Positions 22,401 through 34,400 of a stretch of 64,000 nt of DNA are shown piece by piece; the first letter of the stretch is position 1; each line of letters starts with the position of its first letter. The position numbers and the translations under genes are program-made. The notes beneath the pieces were generated by a model. That model was given only the letters and a program-made list of their open reading frames with translations, ran no database searches and had not been told where the DNA came from. Source of the DNA: Gnetum montanum (Eukaryota; Streptophyta; Gnetopsida; Gnetales; Gnetaceae); contig MNCI01023346.1 of NCBI GenBank assembly GCA_015680685.1, positions 363,444-427,443 on the forward strand, given 5' to 3'.

Positions 22401-25400
22401 CAATAAGATAGATTTGAACGCTAAATTGGAATACTCTTCTACATACTGTAGCATCATATGTCCCACACTTATAATCAGAGTTAATTTTCTTAAGCGTTTT
22501 CTTTCTTCTTTTTAAGTTTTAGTAAAGACTCTTGTGGTAAAGGCTCTATGTTGCAAACTCTTGTGCTGAAGCATTATAGGAATCTTAATTATTAAGTGTC
22601 GTTATCTGTTTGCATGTTCATACTTTTTTTGAAAACTCAAAACCCACAGGTTATGTTTTACTCTATTAACAAAATTATGCTAGTTTGAGTGGAGTTTTCT
22701 CACTCAGATGTTATATCTCACTGGTAAATGCTGCTAAGGTTATGAATTCATCCATTTCCATCATCATGCTTGAAATCAAAGGTCTTTCTTTCTTTTTCCT
22801 CAACAAGTAGGAGGGTGAAAACCTTTGGCCTAAAGGAATATAGAAAAGATACCATTATAATTTTCTTTGTATGTTTCCTTTTTTGGTTGATCTAGATACA
22901 GTTTTAGCATACTAAAATTTGTTTGATAGGGGAGGCAATATTATTGGTCTCGCAATGGCATGTTCCAACACATTTGGTCTTGTCACTGGTGCCTTTCTTC
23001 TGGGGTTTGGTTTAATTGAAATCCCAAGGAGCATTTGGAGGAATGCAGATTGGAGCTACAGGCAGAAAATACTGTCTCATAGAGTTGCTAAAATGGCTGT
23101 TAAACTTGATGATGCTCATCAAGAACTGTCAAATGCTTTTGTGGTAAGTGTATCTTTAAACCAATAGTTCTTCTGCATGATTATCTTGTGCACATGCATT
23201 CATCAGATTTCATCAAAATAGGATGTAAGAAATTACTTTTCATGCAGATTGCTCAGGCAACCTCAAATCAAATGTCCAAACGAGATCCATTAAGGCCTCA
23301 CATGGATGTCATCGACAACATGTTAATTCAGATGGTGTGTTTCTTAACTTTTCATTCTTCCACCTGCCAGATACATAAGGAAATGACTCTGAAATTCTTC
23401 CAACTTACAGACTAAGGAAGATCCAAACTTCAAGCCATCTGGGGGAAGACTAGGTGAAAATGATATGGATTATGATGCTGATGAAAAATCAATGGCTTCA
23501 CTGAGATGGCAATTAAGAAGAGCTAAAGAGGAGTATTATCGATATAAAAGGTTGTCTGCAAACCAACTGCTATTTATGTGATGAATTCCAGAGATGCCCA
23601 TTTACTGAATCCGAGAGTTAACGTGATGTGATTAAGGGATTGTTTTTCCTTGCATCATTTCTTTAGAAAATATGCAAGTGTGATGACTATTCGGTTTTAT
23701 AATTGTTTGTCCGGTGGTATGACCTTGTCAATATCATACTGTAGCATGGCAACAGGATAATGTGTTCCCCCTATGAGACTGTTGATGTCCTTTTTAAAGC
23801 AAGACATACTGTAATTTCTACATTACAATGTGCATTATTGTTTTATTTTTTGGTTTTCTTTATTGATGATCCTTTATTTTATTTTATTTTTGTGAATTGC
23901 AGCCTTTGCATATATCACCATAATTTCTGTTCTTTGTGCAGTGAGTATATAAGCAATGTTTGTGAGGCCCTTGAGCTGGAGGATACTATAAAGAACCATG
24001 ACCTTGGAAGTTCTACTGAATGGTTATTTCTCTACATTTCTAGAATATTTTGAGCTATTACTTTCTAGATAGTCTGTGGATGCAAATTATTTCCATTTTT
24101 TTGAATCAATTATTCGATAATTGTCTACACTAATTTGATTTTCTATATACCGTTTTGTAAACGTTTTTGTCATTTACAATATATGTCTGAATAATACCCC
24201 GCTAGACCTTTCCCAGGGATGAATTTGGGATTAAATAAACAGTAGTTATTGGCTTATAGCTAGTCATTTATCTTTGCTTTATCAAGAGGATCAACATGAA
24301 CTTAGGGTCCCAGCTGTGGTTTCACATGTTGATCAACATATGTTTAAGAGAGAAGATTCTTTATTAACTTTAGTTTGTTTGAGTGGGACAAGTTACTTTG
24401 CTGATTCCTTTTGTCATAATATTTTATTTTGTTCACAAAGTCGTCATTTTTCAAGTTTGACCTTGTGGCATGCCATCAACTTCTGTTCTTCCCAACTGTT
24501 AGATAGTTAAATAGAATTGATTCTGAAAATAGGAATAAAGAAGTCCTTAAAAAGATTAAATTTTGGCCTTATAGAATCTGCAGATGTAATGAAACTTCAG
24601 TTCCAGTTTCTAATATGTAGTTATATGTAAAGCTATTTTTAATGGATGTGCGTAAGATGTTACTGTTACTGTTCTTTCATTTATTTTGACCTTTCTATAG
24701 AAATAAACTTATTAACATTATTAAGTTGGAACTGCAGGCGCTATATATCAATCTTCCGTTCTCCCCGTAGTGGAACTTTTGGGCATTATCTGGATATGAT
24801 GGGTAATGTTTTTTTGATATTCTAAATAATTCATTTTTCTCAAACATGTGATTACTTTCTTGAATGTTTTGTGGTTGTGATTCTATTGCTTAGAATAAAC
24901 AGATGTTTACCCTGTATCTCGTTTGTTGGACTCTGCACTTGGCAACACAAATGCACATTACATATTGTTTGGAACCTATCTGTGGTCCATTGATGAATAA
25001 CCTCATTTGAAAAATGTCATTTTAAATAATGAATTACAATGCTCATTGTAGGATATTTCATTCATGGTTACCATTGAGAAAAATCCTGGGAAGAAAATAA
25101 ACATTTATAGGGAAAGTGCATGGCAAGTAAGGATAGAGGCATGGAGGGAGAGGGAAAGAGGTAGCGGAAAAGAAAATGGAATTTATAGGAAAAATTTGTG
25201 CACTTTGCAATTGAGAACACACATACACATGCATACAGCTACCGTTCCAGCTATGATTTTCATCCTGCAATTTTGATTGTGGTTATTAACTTATTATACA
25301 ATTTGTGCAATTCTACTGAACAGTTACATGTTACTGGTTTAACTAGTATACTGGATGTTTTTCCTTTAAAGTTACTAGTTTAACTACTATACTGTATGTT

Positions 25401-28400
25401 TTCCCTTTCAAGAAATTTTCATGTGTATAGATAAGTAAAACATTATTATTTGCATAAATCATGCATGAATTTCATTCTTTTGTAACTTTCAGTCTTCTCT
25501 ATATCTCATTAAAAAGGGTTGTTGAAGTCATGATGAATCCTGTGGCTGGCTATAGCAGTCTTTGGCTATAGCTAGGAGGATGATGATAACCCATTATGAA
25601 TATCAATGAGGTGAGCATGTTGATAAGATTTGTGACTTGCATACTAAAGGCCACGTGTTTAATCACAATGGGTTATATTAATGTATTAAGATCCATGAAT
25701 TGGATAAAAATGAATACAGTTAGATCCCTTGGGTCTTGTCCCCTTCATATGAATATAACAAAACTACCTTTTTCAGTTTAAAGCAACAACAAACACTGGT
25801 TAAGGTGATTGCAGACACATTGTTTTCTGAAAATTTGACCATAGAAGTAAGATATGAGTGTTAATGTTCATCACGTGACTTATCCTTCATATTCGCTGTT
25901 GGCTTTTTCGAACTGAATCATACAAACAAATTTCACAATGCCCATGTGAAATGCATTTGTAAATATTCCAGGGGCAGGAAATCCTGACATTAGCCAAACC
26001 ATACATGATGGATACCAAAATTTTGCCTGATTTTTGGCAATGCTTTTTTCACTTTAAAGCATACCCATTCAGATCTAATTTTCATTTTTTTCTCATATAC
26101 ATATTTGAACAGTTGGTCTACTTCGTGAGACGATAATCGTATCCCTCACCATGTTATTGTTTATCTACCTTCCTGTTGGTAATATATGCAACACGTCACT
26201 GAAACTATTCACAAAATATTTTCAAATTAGGATAATAAAATAAAAAGAAATAAATTGCTCTCCATGACAAAGGCGGACAGTCAGAACTATTGAGCTGTGA
26301 AACACAAAATAACCTTAGGATAAGACATTTCTGTTGAACGTAAAGTTGGTTGTGAAAGACATAACCAATAAATGAAGAGACAAGTAAGCTGGTCTCCAAC
26401 ATAATGGGTATAAGATTCACAACCAATAAATGAAGAGACAAGTAGGTTGATCTCCAACATAATGGAGGAAGAGTCACATGAAATAAGAGGAGATATGAAA
26501 TATATACCAATGAGGTGCATCTTACAAGTCACAGGTTTGATCTCAGTGAGTTAGGCTGAGATATGTGGCCATTGTGCAACTACTGGCTGGAGTTGAGCTG
26601 GTCCAGTAAATTTAGGAGGGTCTAGGACATGTAAAAAGTGGTTAGTTCAATTTAGTTCATGTATGTCAGAAATTGAAAGATGGTATGTATGGAAAAGGAA
26701 ACATTGAAAACATCAGAATTACTATCTGTGCAATGAATGTAAATATATTATAAGCTGAAACTTCTTGTATTTTTTGGGCGGTCACTCTGATACCATATGT
26801 CATAATTTTGGGAGCAGCACGGTAGAAAAAGGTCCCTTTGAGCTTCTGAGATCAGCCAACCTCACTTCAAAATTCACCTAAAAAGTTGACCACAAGTAGT
26901 GGCTTGGTTATGGTATTACAGACTGAGTTATGGTGGACTTGTGGTGCTTCACCACGAGTCATGGTTAAGTTGTGGTGTGTTAGGGTGTTGAAAAACCCTA
27001 ACCATGGGTGATGGCTGTCTTGATCATGGGTCATGGTGGAGTTGTGGTTGGTTGAACACAGGTCATGGTTGCTTTTGGAGCAGCTACAAGGTTGCCCTCA
27101 GCCTCTGATTGAATTTTGTCTTGACTATGAGTCACGGTGCTCTTGTGGTTGCTTCACAACAGGTCATGGTTTCCTGCCCATAGGCCATTGTGCTTCCTAT
27201 TTATGTAGACTTGCTGCCCTTTGCCTGTTTTGTTGATTTGTAAAGACCATGAGTTGTGGTGAGCTTGTGGTGACTTGACCATGGGTTGTGGTTGCTTGTG
27301 AAGCTGTCATTCTGCTGCTTCTGGCCTCTGGACTGATATGAGATGGACTGCGAGTTGTAGGGACCTTGTTTTGTTATACCATGAGTTGAGGTGAGGTTAT
27401 GGTCGCTGGATTGATGTAGACTTGCTGCCCTCTGCCTTTGTTGTTGATCTATGAAGACCATGAGTCGTGGTGAGCTCGTGGTGGCTTGACCACAGGTTGT
27501 GGTTGCTTGTAAAGGTGTTGTTCTGCTAATTCTGGCCTTTGGACTGAGATATGATGGACCACGAGTTGTAAGGACCTTGTTTTGTTATACCACAAGTTGT
27601 GGTGAGGTTGTGGTCGCTGAAAAAACAAAGGCTTGTTGGTTCTGAGTATACCATGAGTTGACCATGGGTTGTGGTCAGCTCATGGTTTTGTTGAAAACTG
27701 AAGTTGCAAGTCATAGCTTGGGATTTTTAAGGATTTTGGGAGAGCTAATGGGTGAGCCGGCTTGAGGATGATCTCTTGACCTTTGGACTAGTGTAGCTTG
27801 GGCTTGGATCAGCCTTGAACCATATTATTTTGACCACATGAAATGGATTTCTTGAGGCAAATGGTGATGGGATGAACGGGCAGCTTGGCTTTATATTTGT
27901 ACAATATTTTGGCAATACAAATACACTCAAAGTGCTTAGATCTACTCCACAACTTGTGAGGATTGTCTTAAAAATGATAAATTGCCTCAGCTTCAATAGT
28001 AGCTTCTAGTAAAAGTATTTGCATATGAAACTTGATTTTTGACCTCGAGTTTATCCAACAAGAACTGTTTATTAAGTTTTTCAATTTTCTTCCAAGACCA
28101 CTGATCCTAAGGCGTATGCTCAGACACGTGCCAAGTTGGGGACATATTAAACATTTTCCAAGTCTCTATTGAAATGAATTCCTCACCACATTTTATTAAT
28201 TCAGTATATAATCCTTTTGCATTTACTACTTTTCCAGAAGCCAAAATTTTAGTTGCCTTTATTACTTAGTCATATGTAAGCTGTAAATTGGCTGGGTTCA
28301 TGCAACTAGTTATGTGATTCACCTCATGGGGAAATAGATTTTTGTAGAACATTTTTATCTTTGCAAATGAAATATCATTGCTTAGATAATTTTACTTTTG

Positions 28401-31400
28401 TATAGTTTTTAAAAATTCTATGGGTCTTGCTTGATCATTTGCAAAATATTTTTTATGCCTTTTTAGAAATCTTTCCTTCTTTCACTGCATTAGTTTCATC
28501 GATTCCTTGGTTAAGCTTCATTATTACAAGAACTTTTAATGGCTAACTTTGCTTGTAGACATTTTTCATCAAAGCACTTCTACGTAACTTCTTATACATA
28601 GTAACTTTTTCTTTTTTTGGCAGCCTCCAGTAAAATCTCTTTTGATCTATAGCTTCAAATTTTTTAAAAAAATTTTCAACAAAATTTGTAACTTTTTGAA
28701 AAGATTCTGTACAAGAGGTAAGAAATGAGAGGAACCAAACAATATGAGGATATGTATCTGTTAGGGGTGAGGGGACTTACAGATGATCTAATCATTGTTA
28801 GAAAGCAGTGATATTTGTAACAACATTTTTGAGGATTGCTCATGGATCTATTCTGGGATTCTATTGTCAGAATTATGTTATGCCCATTTTATCTTCTTGA
28901 ATTGGCCGTATGAGGTACTTAAAACCTAAGCTGATTTTGTTGAACTCAAAAATTAAATGCCTCACAAGTGATGCAACACCGTAGCTTTCAAGGAACACAT
29001 GTTTCCAGTCAAATTCTTTTGAGAGTTCAAATTTCAATAATATCATTGAAGTGCCCTGATACAGTGACCAGCTATATAAGTTTAATGACATCATTTCAAT
29101 TGCGATTCCATGCTTAATCTGTCAGGAAATATGTTAGGTTGGGAGGTTTAACCAATTTAAAAAATCAGCAAAGTTGAGCCAGGTTGCAGCGATAATCTTG
29201 CAAAAGGCATTTTGAAAACCTTTGATTTTTTATAGAAAATAAGTGTTTCCATAAAAGTTGGCCCGACTCAGTTTGGGTTGGCCCAAATTTCAATCCAGCA
29301 AACCGGCAATAAATCGCTGGTTTGAAAAAGACTGAGATTAATGCTTTTCTAAATTCTTTTGTGGCCTTGGTATCATGGTTCGCTTGCTTTACCAAACACA
29401 AGTTAATTCGTCCAAGATTGAAATAATTAATGTTTTCATGTCTTAATGCCGAAGACATAATATCTCTATTATGTAACTTGTTGATTACAGGATGTTTCTC
29501 ATTCATATGAAATACAAAATTCTATGCTTTTGTTCAATTAAATGTACATGTTCACTGTTTTGTTTTGTTAGAGAGGGAAAGATCATGTAGACTATGAAAT
29601 TGTATAGTTTTATATGAAATTAGAGATGGGATTATTTTTTTAACATTGTTTGAAATATTTTTCTTTCTTAAAAAATGTGATTTTCAGAGTGGGTTTGGCG
29701 ATGCATTCTGCGACAGCAACTTGAAAAAGTTTTGGCAATCTTATTGGGTTGTATGACTGTAGCTATTCTATTGGCAGAAGCTACACTTTTGCCTACGAGA
29801 GTTGACTTATCTCTTTTTTCTATCCTTATTAAAGCTGTTGGTGAACAAGAGATGCTTGTACAGGTAAGCTATTTGTGCAACCCTTGGATCATGCACTCAT
29901 TCCCAAATTTGTAGAGTTATTTGAATCATGATTGTCTTCTCCTGTTTAAATGATTCTTGTAGCTTATTAGGATATTATCCTGTACAATCAAATAGGAATT
30001 GCTAGGGTTGTCTTCATTGCTACTAGGCTCAACATCCTGATTCTCAGCATAATAAAACATGGACGAACTGATGTTCACATCCTTTTCATGTAATCAACTG
30101 TTGCAGTTCTAAGTCAAGATCTAAGTTGCATTTAATTTATTGTATTTTCTAGAATGTATGTGTGTGAATGCACAAGAAGTTTAGTCATAACTTGCCAATC
30201 CAACTAATTTTTCTTAAAAAAGAATGGTTTTTATCAATGCACACATCTTGAACAGTAAAAACCAAATCATCCATAGAATTAATGCAACATTTACCAATAA
30301 AATTTAGTAATATTCATCCCTCAAAATCCATTTAATATGTAAGTAGAAGCTCTACATGGCTGAACAGAAATCTTATTGCTAGTTGCTTCTTTGCAGGATA
30401 AAGCGGACTTTTGCTTGCAAAAGCCTTACACTGCTATATTAGTCAATAGTTAAGAATATGAAATAGGGAGAAGTATTGAAACATAATTTAAGCAGGGTCT
30501 CATCAATGCACAAATATTCAATAATAAAACCCAAATCATCCAGAGAATTAAGGCAACATTTACCGAAAAAGTTTAGTAATATTCATCCCCCGAAGTCCAT
30601 TTGAGATTCAAACAGAAGCTTTACATGGCTGAGCAGAAACCCTATTGCTAGTTGCTTCTTTGCAGGATAAAGCGAATGTTATACTTGCAAAGGCCACTTC
30701 TTTGCAGGATAAAGCGAATGTTATACTTGCAAAGGCCATCCACTGCTCTATTAGTTGATCATTAAAAGCATGATTTAAGGAGAAGTATTGCAACAAAAAT
30801 TTCAGCGATCCGTTTAGATGGTTGCAAAGGCTTTCTGCTGATAGTGGATACAGTTTTATTTTAGTTTATGCCTGGTACGTTCAAGCGCACTTTAGTGGCT
30901 TTTTTAGGTTTAGATGTCAAATTTATTGAAATTTAAATGCATGCATATCTCCATCCAAAAGAACATCAAAATGGGATCTTCCATTGAAAACATGTGCATA
31001 ATTTAAATCTAAGTAAAACTGTCACACTAAAGATTTTTTTTTAAAAGCATGTGCTTACAGTTTCTTTGTTCGTTCTTGTTACTTGTACATGGCCTTAATT
31101 TTTCTTGTCTGGGATTCATGACATAGATATGTAATGGGTTATTGTCTTCTTTAAAAACTTAAAATACTTCTCTTTTGCATCTGCTAAATGAAAAACCATG
31201 TCCATTGGCTCCAGAACATGAATTCCCAAAGCAAAGTGAGGAATTGACATGGATATAAAAATGTGATTTCTCAAAGCAAATGAAGGATTATCCCTATGCT
31301 AAAGTGCACATTATTCCAGAAACATCTCCTCTCTCTTGAATTTTGAATGATTTTTGTGATGACACCCTAAGCATAAGAGGTCATTTTCAGTCTAAACTTG

Positions 31401-34400
31401 TCATGTTTTCCAGTGGTGATGATAATATTTTTAGCTATAGCATTCCGGTGTTGTAGTTCAATTGTTGGCTCATTGGCCTGTTAACAAGTAAGTCATGGAT
31501 TTGAGCTTCACCTGCATCATAATTGCTGGTTGTATGTCCTGGCGTTATAAAGGTTCTAAGTGTGTTTGTTCAAATTCAGTGTCTGCCTCCACAGCCCTTC
31601 AAATTGCATTCTTACGCTTACGGATATACAATACGATGACATTTGCAAGGTGTAGAAGTTGGTAGCCAACTCTTAAGTGTTCTCAGAAATCATTGTTTTC
31701 GTTTTGTCTTGCAATGAGGGTGTATGAGTAATTTACATTTCTGTAGTTCAAAGAGGCCTGTCTAATTTTAGGACATGACTAACATATTTTGATATTCCTA
31801 TATGAGAAATTGCAAGTGGGTGCTTCTGTCTGCAACTTCTTGATATTTAATGTATTTGGAGTTGCGGTTACTGTTGACCATTAATATATTGATATATTAT
31901 TCTTGATGCAGATCATTGCATTTGTTCCACTTATGTACATGTGCATTTGTACTTATTTTTCCCTTTTTAAGCTTGGAATGTTCACATTCTACTCCTTCAC
32001 CCCAAAGCAGACCAGTGCAGTCAGTTTGCTCATGATATGCTCGTAAGCTTTTGAATATAATTATTTGTTTGTCTTCCCATTTATATAGTTTTTAATTGCA
32101 AACCTTTTAAAATGTTCTTCTATTCAATTCTGATTTTTCACTATTTTTCTGGTTGCTAGTGCACATTACTGTTTATTTGCTAATGTAAATTCCCTGTCAG
32201 GATGGTTGCTCGTTATGCTGCACCGATATCATACAATTTTCTAAACTTAATACGCCTAGATGGAAATGCCAATACCACATTTGAAAAGGTACTATAAATA
32301 AATCTCTCCCCATGAATATTAGATATCTAAAAAATGCATGGCTTAATCATGTTTAGGTCTATTAGATTTTTTCCCTTGATATTATTGTATTACAGAGTTT
32401 GAAACGGATGGTTTTGATATTACTTTTTCTGAAATAAGTAATATATTATGGTTGCACAAAATTCATTTATTTCAAGTATTAAACAACATAAAGCTGTTAT
32501 CAATTTTTCTTGGTGGACATTCAGTTATCTAGGTTGTCTAAGTTTTTTATTTTGGTTGGTACCATATATAACATTAATATGCCACTAAAAGAATGATCTT
32601 CAATCTGTGGTTTCTGTGTTTTACAATATTTTGTTTCATTATTTTTGTTATGCCCATCTTGTGCTGTCATGTAGTCTTATGGATTTACACAATGGATTTC
32701 GTTCTACCATGTTTTTTATATTGTGGCCATTCTTATAATCCTGCACTCTCTCTTTCTTGCACCCAAGCAAGCATCCCAAACCTAATTGGCAGATCCTTGC
32801 TGATCGATTATGGTCACAACCCAGCCATGCTGTATCATTGAACTTGCCAATTAAGTAAGCATAGACATCATGCTAAACTAACATAATGTATTCTTCTTAT
32901 GTGCATGATCTTTCTCATTGATTTTTGTTTTTAAATTTAATTGGTCTCAAGTCAGCCATTTCTGCAATCTTTATATGGGGCATGGTATAATATGATCATA
33001 TTAATAATGTTGACTGTTTTGCATTGTTTAAACGTATGCATCATTGGTACAGGCCTTCCCCACATCCAGTTCAACCCTAATTCAAGCTGCAATGCATTTA
33101 AGAAGGAAAACACATTGAAAAACTACTCTGTTAAAACATGCAATGAGAAATAATCAAACTGAAATTTTATTATGTTCATAGACCATCTAGATTTATTGGA
33201 TAGTTGAAATATACATATCATGAGTTTTGAAAACATCATTAAGAAAATTACTCAGTGTTTGTTGGTAACATTTAGAATAAATTACCCGAATTTGCAATCA
33301 TAATATCCCATCTATGTTTAATATGGTCTAATGTAGGACATTGCAAGAAAATGTTGTATTCATCTTCAATGCTATTTGTATTACACAATCAGCATGTTCG
33401 TTCTTCACAAGGAATTTTGAACCATTTACTTGTTTCAACTCTCAAATGATGAGATCCCATTTGTGCTCTGCTAATTATGCATCATAAATGGTGAGGAATA
33501 ACAACAAATATATATATATATGAGAGTACAAAATGCTTGCGGGCACACAACTACACAAGCCACAAGATCTAGGAAGTGTTTGGCCTATCCCACTCAAATC
33601 CTAACCACACTCAACTGTTGCAAGCATGAAGTTCATACAACCTCTCAAACCTCACTTCTCTCAAGGAAATGAAGTTACAACTGGCCAAGGAAGCTCACGC
33701 AACGCTCTAAAAGAATTACACAATTGTCTCAAAGGCTCCACACACTTGTCAAAAGATGTTCAACAATGGCCAAAAGACCCTAATTACATCACCAAACATC
33801 AATATATAGGCTTGCACTTGAATTTTGAAACTTTCACAATTTTAACACATGTTTTAAAAAATTGTTTGGTAGCTTGCTGGGACCTGCTATGGGTCACACC
33901 CCCTTGTGGTTATCTCCTCACCGCAACCTGTTGCAAGTTGCACCTTGGTTGTAGTCCCTCTTGAGCAGAAAACCCGAGAACAACCCACTTATCAATGCAG
34001 GCCACTATGAGCCGCAGTCGCTTGCAGTTGGTCTGAAGCACATTTTTCTGGAGATCAAATGTTTTTTTTTTTTTTAGTGTGAATGGCTTCAAAGTGCATC
34101 TTTTGTAGTGGCTACAACCTCCTACAAGCTGCAATCTCCTTGCAGTTTTGATTTCGATAATGAAACATAATAAAAGTCACCTTAGGTGTCACTATGAGTG
34201 ATTGCAAGTTGCACCTAGCTCACAGTCCTCATTCCAACTAGTTTTGGGTTGCACCTAGCCACAGTTGCTTGCTCAAAACAACCAAATCCATAAAACTCCA
34301 GTTGGCTCCAAACTTCAGCCACAGGCTCCCTATGACTCCTCCTGCCTACTAAGGTAGGAAAATTATGAGTTAGAATGGGAGGTGTTCCTGCACCAATCAT

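Larger units (their letters stand above)
24803..29687 (+). other. Intron 8 of the LMBRD2-like gene (4885 nt)
   Basis: The longest intron. Holds two tRNA-like SINE heads, a 58-bp tandem duplication and a cluster of degenerate palindromes, listed separately. The remainder (24803-25590, 27730-29687) is AT-rich with no recognised feature. Confidence 0.75.
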
